38,806 nucleotides of DNA from Candidatus Pullibacteroides excrementavium (GTDB lineage Bacteria > Bacteroidota > Bacteroidia > Bacteroidales > P3), in assembly GCA_017694335.1 (NCBI GenBank), contig JADIMZ010000062.1, forward strand, positions 1 to 38,806, read 5' to 3'. The number at the start of each line of letters is the position of its first letter. Position 1 is the first letter of the stretch. Made by a program: the position numbers and the translations under genes. Under the pieces are notes generated by a model. The model ran no database searches, was not told the origin of the DNA, and saw nothing but the letters and a program-made list of their open reading frames with translations. This document shows positions 18,711 through 25,387 of this stretch, one piece after another.

Positions 18711-19685
18711 TTAGAACTGGTAAGATAAAGTGATATGGAAAGGCTTATGTAAATAATATCTGTCATTGGAATCGTAGCCTTTCATTATATCGATGAGTCC
18801 CCAGTCGCCACCAGCCCTCAATTGCAGCCCTTTATAGCGTAATCCGCCGCCTACGCCCCACATCACATTGAATCTTTGAAGGTTGGAAAGTTCGTAGATA
18901 TTGTATTTTTCAACCTCCGGTTCAATTAAGGAACCTGGGTAAGGGATTTCTTCTTCACGGATATTGAATGCGAGGCCGAAATCGAAGCTGGGGCCGGTAT
19001 AGAGGAACAAGCTGAAATCTTTGGCTACTTCGATGCGGTATTGGAACCGCAGCGGAATAGCCAATGCATGTTCGTTGGCAAAGTATGTATATACTTCTCC
19101 ATCTTTGGCTTTTTCCATGGTCAATTCATAATAAAGGCCGGTTTGCAAGCCAAAGCCGTAACCGAATTCCGGCGCCCATGTAAGGCCAATGAAGACGGTA
19201 TTGCTGTATTTTTTTTCAGGGATGTCTGGTAAAAAAAATGTCCTGAGCATAGCGTTTGTTAAGCCTGCCTTTTCTTTTTCTTCTCTCACAGTGCCATCAT
19301 CCTCAATAATTTTATACTTGCGGAGAAGGCTTTTCTGCGTGTACCCGATAGCTATTCCCACAGGCCTTTGTTTGGATTTGGGACTCGGAAGGTTTACTTT
19401 CTTCTTGGGGGCAGGTGGATTGGAAGCAGTGATTTCAGCAGGAGAAGGTTGCGCATTGAAAGCGGCAACTTCTCCATTGGAATAAATGATAGAAGAGATT
19501 TCGTTTGTTTTTAGTGAAAAAGTCGGACCATCCTGGAAATCGAATTTCTTATATTTGATTTCCTCTTGGCTGACTTCGATGATTTTGGCATCGATTCGTT
19601 TTGAGTCTTTGCAGACGATGATGTCCTGCGCCCAAGATAGCGTGGCTATCATGAGTCCCGATAGGATAGCAATTAGTTTTTTCAT
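18711..19685 (-). CDS. Outer-membrane beta-barrel protein, paralogue 3
   Basis: The 324-residue product starts with a signal peptide (MKKLIAILSGLMIATLSWAQ). A small N-terminal domain follows (about 20-75, DIIVCKDSKRIDAKIIEVSQEEIKYKK ... EISSIIYSNGEV), of a kind often fused to Bacteroidota membrane proteins. After a Pro/Lys-rich linker (about 80-105) comes the barrel shared with the two neighbours: RPVGIAIGYTQKS, FIGLTWAPEFGYGFGLQTGLYYE, HALAIPLRFQYRIEV, FLYTGPSFDFGLAFN and a terminal ITLSYQF. Function is unknown. It has its own 330-nt leader and a 51-bp palindrome after the stop, so it is probably transcribed separately from paralogues 2 and 1. Confidence 0.87.
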   Translation of the reverse strand: MKKLIAILSGLMIATLSWAQDIIVCKDSKRIDAKIIEVSQEEIKYKKFDFQDGPTFSLKTNEISSIIYSNGEVAAFNAQPSPAEITASNPPAPKKKVNLPSPKSKQRPVGIAIGYTQKSLLRKYKIIEDDGTVREEKEKAGLTNAMLRTFFLPDIPEKKYSNTVFIGLTWAPEFGYGFGLQTGLYYELTMEKAKDGEVYTYFANEHALAIPLRFQYRIEVAKDFSLFLYTGPSFDFGLAFNIREEEIPYPGSLIEPEVEKYNIYELSNLQRFNVMWGVGGGLRYKGLQLRAGGDWGLIDIMKGYDSNDRYYLHKPFHITLSYQF

Positions 19686-20018
19686 TTTTTTAGATTTTGT
19701 TTATTGTGCTTATAATGAATGTCCAATCATTTTTGATAAGATATACACATTCATGTCCGGAATTCTCCGGATGGTTTTTCGGTGCTTGGTCGTAGGGGAC
19801 ATAAAAGAAAAGTGTGAGATGCTTGCCTATTTGAGTAGAGGTTCTGGAATACCTGCGAGCAAATAAACAATACCCCACACTTGGCCGTATATATCAGAAT
19901 GATATATGCAGAACAAGCGATGAGCGTCATTGTCGTCCTTACTCGCGTGAAATTTTCCAGATTTCTACTTAAGGGCGCAAAACACTTTTCACTATATGTC
20001 GTCAGTTGCCTGACGCGG
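19686..20018 (-). ncRNA. Structured leader or small RNA upstream of barrel paralogue 3
   Basis: Between a minus-strand -7 box (20019-20026) and ATG 19685 lie about 330 nt without a convincing gene but with several hairpins. CGTCAG-GCAA-CTGACG (20000-20015) has a GNRA loop. A 10-bp stem with a 3-nt loop lies at 19887-19909. A nested element at 19812-19880 has an outer GTGTG/CACAC, a middle GCTCGC/GCAAGC and an inner AGGT/ACCT. The ORF 19690..19878 on this strand looks spurious. It could be a long regulatory 5' UTR, an independent small RNA, or relic DNA. I cannot match it to a named RNA family. Confidence 0.4.
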
Positions 20019-20026
20019 CAAAGATA
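20019..20026 (-). promoter_or_regulatory. -7 box for the structured leader / barrel paralogue 3
   Basis: TATCTTTG followed by GCC on the minus strand matches TANNTTTG exactly. I saw no matching -33 TTTG at 19-20 nt. Confidence 0.55.
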
Positions 20027-20242
20027 CGAAAAATGTCGAGACGCTTTGGGGTATTGTTTGGCAAAGTTATTCTTTTGTCATGATACGGGAAATTCGATGT
20101 GGTTTGCTTATTCCTTCCTTTAAGAATACTCGATTCTACCTCTTTGGCAATATCAGGACAGGCCAAATGCATTAAATTATGATAGGGGAGTAACCATTGC
20201 GTGGTGGTAAGTTGTCCGGTGGAGGTTGCGCTTGAAGCGGTT

Positions 20243-20274
20243 TTTGGAGATATGAGGGAAAACTAGTACCTTTG
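20243..20274 (+). promoter_or_regulatory. Promoter of tRNA-Arg
   Basis: TTTG (20243-20246) and TACCTTTG (20267-20274) are separated by 20 nt, matching the Bacteroidota -33/-7 pattern. The tRNA begins 27 bp later. Confidence 0.8.
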
Positions 20275-20301
20275 CACCCCTTTCTATGGCAAAGGCTTAT
20301 T

Positions 20302-20375
20302 GGTTCCGTAGCTCAGCTGGATAGAGCAACAGCCTTCTAAGCTGTGGGTCGAGCGTTCGAATCGCTCCGGAATCA
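20302..20375 (+). tRNA. tRNA-Arg (anticodon TCT)
   Basis: The acceptor arms GGTTCCG / CGGAATC pair with one G-T. The anticodon loop CTTCTAA sits in the stem ACAGC/GCTGT, and the T arm is GAGCG-TTCGAAT-CGCTC. CCA is not encoded. The tail repeat begins 14 bp later. Confidence 0.95.
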
Positions 20376-20388
20376 CAAGCGAATAAGC

Positions 20389-20473
20389 TGGTTTTCAAAG
20401 CCTCGGATTCCTCCGGGGCTTTTTTGGTTTGGTTCTTGAATGCGTTTTTGCCTACTTTTGCACACAAAATGTT
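20389..20473 (+). repeat. tRNA-tail repeat, copy 1, with intrinsic terminator
   Basis: This ~85-bp segment is almost identical to 25206-25289. It contains the terminator AGCCTCGGA-TTCC-TCCGGGGCT plus a T run (20399-20426), then a conserved part with GGTTCTTGAATGCGTTTTTG and CAAAATGTT. Similarity continues more weakly for about 20 bp (CAAAGAATGCAGA). Each copy follows a tRNA gene. Confidence 0.9.
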
Positions 20474-20495
20474 TTGTCAAAGAATGCAGACAGAT

Positions 20496-20594
20496 ATGGC
20501 AACATTCAGCATCAATGTGCCGTATTCGACCGGAAAGATTTTTGAAGATGCTTTTGTGGGCAATTACGTTAGGCGGCAGTTTTGTTGCGCGTGA
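20496..20594 (+). CDS. Possible small ORF or gene fragment (32 aa)
   Basis: ATG 20496 opens a 32-residue frame beginning MATFSINVPYSTGKIF, right after the tail repeat and about 100 bp before the caspase gene. I do not recognise it. It may be a decayed N-terminus or chance. Confidence 0.2.
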   Translation: MATFSINVPYSTGKIFEDAFVGNYVRRQFCCA

Positions 20595-20614
20595 GGAAAA
20601 TGAAAATTTATACG

Positions 20615-20622
20615 TAAGTTTG
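20615..20622 (+). promoter_or_regulatory. Possible -7 box for the caspase/ECF operon
   Basis: TAAGTTTG matches TANNTTTG and lies 79 bp before ATG 20694. No TTTG at the expected 19-20 nt upstream. Confidence 0.35.
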
Positions 20623-20693
20623 TATTTTACCAATTAGGAATCAAGATATTTTCCATTGTGAAAAGGGGGGGTATACTGATTGCGAGAAGGGAA

Positions 20694-21584
20694 ATGAAAA
20701 GGCTTGTCTGTTTTCTGTGTTTAGTATTAGCCATGGCGATGCCTCTCTGCGCACAGCAACGTCATGCCGTGGTCATTGGCATTGGGGATTATCCGGAAAA
20801 TTCGGGATGGAAGAAGATACACGGCGATGCTGATATAGAGATAGTGTGTGCCATGCTCTCGGAAAATGGCTTCGAACCGCAGGATATCAAGGTGTTGAAA
20901 AACCGGGACGCAGACAAGGCTGCCATTGCCAAGGTTTTTGCGGATCTGGCTGCCGATGTCCAGAGTGGGGATTGGGTCTATGTCCATTTTTCCGGTCATG
21001 GGCAGCAGGTAAGCGATTTGGACGGGGACGAGGCTGATGGCTGGGACGAAGCCATTATTCCATACGATGCGTGCAGGGAATACAAGGCCGGGGTGTATGA
21101 GGGCGAAAACCATATAATCGATGATGAATTGAACCAGTGGTTGATGCCGATTGCGGACAAGATAGGGCAAGAGGGCTGTCTTTTAGTAGTGCTGGATGCC
21201 TGCCATAGCGGGGATGGCACAAGGGCGGAAGATGAGGAAGAGGATACGGTTCGGGAAACCGATATTCGAGGGACTGCGGACAAGTTCGAGTATGCGGGCT
21301 TTGATCCGGATTTGGCATCGCCCAAGACTCCGAGAAAGACAAACTGGATAGCATTGAGTGCCTGCAAGCCATATCAAAGCAATTACGAGTATTGGGATGG
21401 AAGCCGGTATGTGGGGCGCTTGACTTATGCCTTGGCGCAGCATTTTAGGATAGGTGTTCCGGTGTGCGATTTATTGAATGATATAGAGATAACCTATGAT
21501 ACATTGCCGCTCCGGCGGAATACCGTGCAAAATCTGAATGCCGATATTCCGGAACGGATGCGCGATAAATTGATTTTTAAATGA
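20694..21584 (+). CDS. Secreted caspase-like (peptidase C14) protein
   Basis: At 296 residues this is a signal peptide (MKRLVCFLCLVLAMAMPLCAQ) followed by a caspase fold. Both halves of the catalytic dyad are visible: His102 in YVHFSGHGQQ and Cys170 in VVLDACHSGDG. HAVVIGIGDYP at the N-terminus is the usual first strand. An acidic stretch (AEDEEEDT) follows the active-site cysteine. Family members are cysteine proteases of the metacaspase/orthocaspase group, which usually cleave after Arg or Lys. I chose ATG 20694 over GTG 20658 because it starts a normal signal peptide. The stop overlaps the ECF sigma start (ATGA), so they are one operon. The periplasmic location argues against a simple cytoplasmic suicide protease. 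Confidence 0.9.
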   Translation: MKRLVCFLCLVLAMAMPLCAQQRHAVVIGIGDYPENSGWKKIHGDADIEIVCAMLSENGFEPQDIKVLKNRDADKAAIAKVFADLAADVQSGDWVYVHFSGHGQQVSDLDGDEADGWDEAIIPYDACREYKAGVYEGENHIIDDELNQWLMPIADKIGQEGCLLVVLDACHSGDGTRAEDEEEDTVRETDIRGTADKFEYAGFDPDLASPKTPRKTNWIALSACKPYQSNYEYWDGSRYVGRLTYALAQHFRIGVPVCDLLNDIEITYDTLPLRRNTVQNLNADIPERMRDKLIFK

Positions 21585-22150
21585 CAGACCAGGACTACAT
21601 CAGAGCGCTACTGCAGAATGATAACGATGTGATGGGGGAAATGTACGAGAAATACAGGGAATCGTTCGCCAAGTGGATACAGGGGTACGTGTTTAAAGGC
21701 AGTTTGCTGGAGGACGAGATTGCCGATATTTATATGGAGGCATTCGAGGCTGTATGGACAAACGTGAAGAAGGGAAGGCTGAACACGGGTAACCTCAGAT
21801 CTTCATTGAAAACGTATTTGTTTTCTGTTGGCTATAATAAGGCAAGGAATCTGTTGCGGTCGAAGCGTATTGGAATCCGAGAAATTTCGATGGACCTCAC
21901 TGAATTGGCAATGGAAATTAGCGATGCAGTACCAAAAGAAGATATTGAACGCGAACGGATTGTCCAAGAGACCGTGAATGAAATGAAAGAACCGTGCAAT
22001 CAGCTGTTGAACCTTGTTTATTATCAAAAGAAGACAGGCGATGAGATAGCTTGCATCATGGGGTATAAGAATTCGGAATCGGTGAAAGCGCAAAAGTATA
22101 AGTGCATGTTGAAAATCAAGGATATTTTAAAAAGAAAGTTGCACTATTAA
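21581..22150 (+). CDS. ECF-type RNA polymerase sigma factor
   Basis: This 189-residue protein has the two-domain ECF layout. Region 2 (about 15-100) contains DEIADIYMEAFEAVWTNV and SLKTYLFSVGYNKARNLLRSKR. Region 4 (about 130-185) contains QLLNLVYYQKKTGDEIACIMGYKNSESVKAQKYKCMLKIKDIL, which should bind the -35-like element. Its ATG overlaps the caspase stop by four bases, and the membrane protein follows 10 bp later. The likely role, by inference, is to switch on a regulon that includes this operon when the following anti-sigma-like protein releases it. Confidence 0.88.
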   Translation: MTDQDYIRALLQNDNDVMGEMYEKYRESFAKWIQGYVFKGSLLEDEIADIYMEAFEAVWTNVKKGRLNTGNLRSSLKTYLFSVGYNKARNLLRSKRIGIREISMDLTELAMEISDAVPKEDIERERIVQETVNEMKEPCNQLLNLVYYQKKTGDEIACIMGYKNSESVKAQKYKCMLKIKDILKRKLHY

Positions 22151-22160
22151 ACGATATGAA

Positions 22161-22793
22161 ATGAATACGGAAGAAAGAATAGACAGGTATGTTTCGGGCT
22201 TGATGGAGGGGGACGAAAGGCAGTTGTTTGAAACGGAGATGTCTCAAGATAAAAATCTGGAAGAAGAAGTTCGCTTGCAGCAGGAAGTCGTTTTGGCGAT
22301 TCAGAAGAAAGGCTTGCGGCAAATGATGCAGGACAAGGAAAAGGAAATCAGAACGCGTGCGGCGCGAAGGTGGATTTATCTGCCATCGGCTTTGCTGGCT
22401 GCCTGTCTGGTAATCGGTATCTTTTTTAGAATCGGCCATGTCCGGGATTGCAAGGAACTTGGCGAGAGCATTGTGTTGGAGGCGGTTCAGATGAGAGGGG
22501 AATCGGATTCGGACGAGATTCTGGATGCCATCAATGCTGGAAAGTATGAAGACGCTTTGTGCCAGATTGAGGCTTTGAGGAGGCAGATTCCGGAATTCGA
22601 TTTGAATTCGGAAGAGGGGCAATACGATAAGATGCAGTTCGACAATCAGATGGAGGACTTGGATTGGTTCGAGGCGGTGGCTTATATGCGGATGGGAAAG
22701 GTGAGGAAGGCCCGGCAATGCCTTTCGGCGATAGCCTCCAATCCGGATGGCGCGTATGCTTCTCAGGCGGCGGAAGCGCTCAAGGCACTGTAG
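22161..22793 (+). CDS. Membrane-anchored anti-sigma-like protein with TPR-like tail
   Basis: The 210-residue product begins MNTEERIDRYVSGLMEGDERQLFETEM, the pattern of anti-sigma N-termini (a short helical domain before a membrane anchor). One transmembrane helix follows at about 73-90 (YLPSALLAACLVIGIFF). The periplasmic part (about 95-210) is helical and TPR-like (AGKYEDALCQIEALRR, AVAYMRMGKVRKARQCL). No zinc-binding HXXXCXXC motif is present. Topology: N-terminus in the cytoplasm next to the ECF factor, tail in the periplasm next to the secreted caspase. I infer it anchors or restrains the sigma factor. Confidence 0.75.
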   Translation: MNTEERIDRYVSGLMEGDERQLFETEMSQDKNLEEEVRLQQEVVLAIQKKGLRQMMQDKEKEIRTRAARRWIYLPSALLAACLVIGIFFRIGHVRDCKELGESIVLEAVQMRGESDSDEILDAINAGKYEDALCQIEALRRQIPEFDLNSEEGQYDKMQFDNQMEDLDWFEAVAYMRMGKVRKARQCLSAIASNPDGAYASQAAEALKAL

Positions 22794-22848
22794 CAATCAT
22801 AGGGTCAATCAAGGTTACTTTTTTACGTTGGAGGGTATAAAGAAGTGA

Positions 22849-23103
22849 ATGCCGAGGAAAAGTTCCGAGGCTGAAAACTTAAAAAAACGTAAAAAGATGA
22901 CTTGGTTGATTGTTATTGGCGTAGTGGCTCTGATAGGGGCTATTATCGGATTTTTTGCCTCGAAGAAGGGGGAAAGAGGAGAAGGTGCTGCGACGGGGGC
23001 GGCTGCAGGTGCCGTGGGATGCGGTATTATCCTGGCGCAGATTTTCATGTGGGGAATCGGTATTATGTTGCTGATTCTGCTGTTTTCTTGGTTGTTTGGT
23101 TGA
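22849..23103 (+). CDS. Small membrane protein, two helices with Gly/Ala-rich centre
   Basis: The 84-residue protein has a basic N-terminus (NLKKRKK) and a first transmembrane helix (WLIVIGVVALIGAIIGFFA). A glycine/alanine-rich stretch (GEGAATGAAAGAVGCG) and a second helix (FMWGIGIMLLILLFSWLFG) follow. An internal start at 22897 (MTWLIVIG) is possible. It lies 55 bp after the anti-sigma-like gene in the same direction and is probably part of that operon. I do not recognise a family. Confidence 0.65.
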   Translation: MPRKSSEAENLKKRKKMTWLIVIGVVALIGAIIGFFASKKGERGEGAATGAAAGAVGCGIILAQIFMWGIGIMLLILLFSWLFG

Positions 23104-23130
23104 ATTATGTCTTTTTAACGAGCGATACCG

Positions 23131-23475
23131 ATGAGAAAAGTAAGGATTACGGTTCTCAAGACCACCTTCGACAAGGATCTGGCTGCCGAATACGGGGCTG
23201 AAGGCTTGACTGCCTGCCCGATGATGAAGGAGGGGCAGGTGTTCATGGCTGATTATGCCAAGCCGGAGGGTTTCTGTGACGAGGCCTGGAAGGCCATTTA
23301 TCAATATGTATTCGCGCTGGCGCATGGTTCGGGCAAGGAAGTGTTTTATTTCGGCGATTGGATTCGTAAGCCGGGCGTGGCCATTTGCAGTTGCAACGAC
23401 GGGATTCGGCCGGTCATTTTCAAATTGGAATCGACTGAGGAAGAAGCCACGTTGAATTACACGCCGGTTCGCTGA
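23131..23475 (+). CDS. TIGR04076-like small protein
   Basis: This 114-residue soluble protein matches what I recall of the TIGR04076 family: start MRKVRITVLKTTFDKDLAAEYG, centre LTACPMMKEGQVFMADYAKPEGFCDEAW, and near the C-terminus GVAICSCNDGIRPVIFKLE. Four conserved cysteines (TACP, GFCD, ICSC) suggest a metal or redox role, but the function is not established. It lies 27 bp after the small membrane protein, so it might be the last gene of that operon. Its housekeeping-like distribution argues for an unrelated role. Confidence 0.8.
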   Translation: MRKVRITVLKTTFDKDLAAEYGAEGLTACPMMKEGQVFMADYAKPEGFCDEAWKAIYQYVFALAHGSGKEVFYFGDWIRKPGVAICSCNDGIRPVIFKLESTEEEATLNYTPVR

Positions 23476-23495
23476 GGGAGAAATATTGGCTATCG

Positions 23496-23563
23496 TTGGC
23501 TTCGCCGAAGATTGGCTACGCCGAAGCCCTTCGCCTTGGCAAACCCGAGCAAGCTCAGTTTGC
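23496..23563 (+). repeat. Short tandem repeat and hairpin after the TIGR04076-like gene
   Basis: Two adjacent 16-bp units, TTGGCTTCGCCGAAGA and TTGGCTACGCCGAAGC (23496-23527), precede a bulged hairpin GCAAAC..GAGC-AA-GCTC.GTTTGC (23539-23563). The hairpin could be a terminator without a T run. No coding sequence is visible. Confidence 0.6.
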
Positions 23564-23579
23564 GTTCGGCTTAACCGGG

Positions 23580-23613
23580 GCTTTGGCTCTGCACTCGACT
23601 TTCACTATTTTTC
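23580..23613 (+). promoter_or_regulatory. Promoter-like repeat, copy C (degenerate -7)
   Basis: On the plus strand: TTTG (23582-23585), a 20-nt spacer containing CACTCGACTTTCAC, then TATTTTTC (23606-23613) where copies A and B have TATCTTTG. It points at the cysteate synthase candidate. A separate -7 candidate, TAAATTTG, lies at 23648-23655. Confidence 0.6.
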
Positions 23614-23729
23614 TTATTCCACTGGCATATAAATTGTGATTTATATCTAAATTTGCAGGTTGTTTGTTTCTCCGGTCGGGTGCGTTCCGGCGGGAGGAGC
23701 ATCTCTAATGGTATAGAAAAAAGCAAAGT

Positions 23730-25019
23730 ATGGAAGATTTCAAGGCTACGGAATACAGCTTGCGGACAGTGGCCACAGGCCGGGTTTTTGAAGATGCCGG
23801 TTGGGCCATCGATGACGAACTTTCGGAAAAGCCCTCTTTGATCAGGGCCGAATACAAGAAAAAACAGATTGATGTCAAACCGGAAAGCTGTGGAATCTAC
23901 CGCTTTGCCGACTGGTTGCCCATCAAGCGGACATTGGCCGGTTCCTGCGCGCCAATCACTTACAAGAGCGAAGGTTTGGCCAAGGCTCTTGGGATGACCA
24001 ATCTTTATATCACTTTCAACGGTTATTTCCCGAAAATCGGGGCGAGGATGAGCACCTGCTCGTTCAAAGAGACCGAAGCCTATTCGGTTTGCGCCCGTTT
24101 GGCAGCGGATTGCGGCAAGGTCTTGGTCGTGGCTTCGGCCGGCAATACGGCGAGGGCTTTCGCCAAGGTCTGCTCCGACAACCATATACCGTTGCTGCTG
24201 AGCGTGCCTGCCGACAATTTGGACGCGCTTTGGTTCGAAGCTCCTTTGAATGATTGCGTCAAGCTGATTGCCGTTCAGAAAGGCGGCGACTATTTCGATG
24301 CGATTAATCTGAGCAATATGGTGCTGGCTTCTGACAAGTTTTTGGCCGAAGGCGGTGCCAAGAACATTGCCCGCCGCGACGGTATGGGGACAACGGTTCT
24401 TTCGGCCACGACTCATATCGGCCGGATTCCGGATTTCTATTTCCAGGCAGTCGGCAGCGGCACAGGGGCTATCGCGGCTTGGGAAGCCAATCTCCGTCTG
24501 ATTGAGGACGGGCGTTTCGGTTCGCACAAGATGAAGCTGATGGTGTCGCAGAACGCGCCCTTCCTGCCGATGTACAAGGCATGGAAGGCCGATTCGAGGG
24601 CTTTGCTGCCTTACGATGCCGATCAGGCACGTTCGGATGCGGAATCGATCAATGCCAAGGTCTTGTCGAACCGCAAGCCGCCATACAGTCTGGCGGGCGG
24701 CCTGTACGATGCGCTCAAGGACACGCAAGGGGATATGTTCGCGGTGACCAATTCCGAAGCCGAGGAAGCGCAGCGTCTGTTCTTGGAAACCGAAGGCGTG
24801 GACATCTATTCGGCATCGGGCGTGGCGACCTATTCTCTGATGCAGGCGGTTCGGGACGGTCAGGTGCAGAAGGACGATGTAGTGATGCTCAATATCACGG
24901 GCGGCGGCGAGAAGCACTTCAAGCAGGAGCGCCAGGTTTGGAATCTGGAGCCTTCGTTGGTGTTCCCGATTGATGCCGACCCCAAAGCGGTACTGGAAGA
25001 CGTGGCGAATTTGTTCTGA
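23730..25019 (+). CDS. Cysteate synthase candidate (threonine synthase-like PLP enzyme)
   Basis: The 429-residue enzyme belongs to PLP fold type II. The Schiff-base lysine is in STCSFKETEA (Lys113), the phosphate/asparagine loop is VVASAGNTARAF, and glycine-rich PLP-phosphate contacts appear as QAVGSGTGA and ITGGGE. ITYKSEGLAKALG, LYITFNGYFPKIGARM, AEGGAKNIARRDGMG and NRKPPYSLAGGLYDAL fit what I recall of cysteate synthase, which makes cysteate from phosphoserine and sulfite. By contrast, the ordinary Bacteroidales ThrC begins with a YYSTN motif. In Bacteroidota cysteate feeds sulfonolipid (capnine) synthesis, and an acyltransferase candidate lies at 6838-8085. Many automatic annotations would call it threonine synthase; that remains the alternative. 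Confidence 0.78.
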   Translation: MEDFKATEYSLRTVATGRVFEDAGWAIDDELSEKPSLIRAEYKKKQIDVKPESCGIYRFADWLPIKRTLAGSCAPITYKSEGLAKALGMTNLYITFNGYFPKIGARMSTCSFKETEAYSVCARLAADCGKVLVVASAGNTARAFAKVCSDNHIPLLLSVPADNLDALWFEAPLNDCVKLIAVQKGGDYFDAINLSNMVLASDKFLAEGGAKNIARRDGMGTTVLSATTHIGRIPDFYFQAVGSGTGAIAAWEANLRLIEDGRFGSHKMKLMVSQNAPFLPMYKAWKADSRALLPYDADQARSDAESINAKVLSNRKPPYSLAGGLYDALKDTQGDMFAVTNSEAEEAQRLFLETEGVDIYSASGVATYSLMQAVRDGQVQKDDVVMLNITGGGEKHFKQERQVWNLEPSLVFPIDADPKAVLEDVANLF

Positions 25020-25040
25020 AATACTTTTTTTGTACCTTTG
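25010..25040 (+). promoter_or_regulatory. Promoter of tRNA-Pro
   Basis: TTTG (25010-25013) overlaps the end of the upstream gene. After a 19-nt spacer comes TACCTTTG (25033-25040), an exact TANNTTTG match. The tRNA begins 78 bp later. Confidence 0.75.
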
Positions 25041-25118
25041 CGGCTCGTTTGATGCCAAGAGTATGGCTGTACGGTCTTGCTTGCGGCTTGATTTTCATTC
25101 TGCTGGCATCGGATGAGA

Positions 25119-25192
<74 letters not shown>

Positions 25193-25205
25193 CAACGAAA
25201 TAACT

Positions 25206-25289
25206 TGGTTTTCAAAGCCTCGGATTCCTCCGGGGCTTTTTGTTTTGGTTCTTGAATGCGTTTTTGCCTGCATTTGCATACAAAATGTT
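25206..25289 (+). repeat. tRNA-tail repeat, copy 2, with intrinsic terminator
   Basis: Nearly identical to 20389-20473, including the terminator AGCCTCGGA-TTCC-TCCGGGGCT plus T run (25216-25242). Beyond it, AATGTTCCACC and AATGTTCCTCC are an 11-bp tandem duplication that copy 1 lacks. Weak similarity then resumes (CAAAGAATACAG). Confidence 0.9.
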
Positions 25290-25387
25290 CCACCAATGTT
25301 CCTCCAAAGAATACAGCCAAGCTGTATTCGGTATCAACATTTTAAATTTGTTTGAAGCCCGTATGTTTGCAAAGAAAAGTATTGGTT

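Noticed and set aside
19690-19878. 62-codon minus-strand ORF; another frame here ends with a peptide like SKMIGHS, which recalls tyrosine recombinases
   Set aside because: The match is only a few residues, no catalytic Arg-His-Arg-Tyr set is visible, and the region is better explained by RNA-like hairpins. A mobile-element relic is not excluded.
23730-25019. Simple call as threonine synthase
   Set aside because: The N-terminus lacks the usual ThrC start, and several blocks match what I recall of cysteate synthase. The final decision needs a tree.
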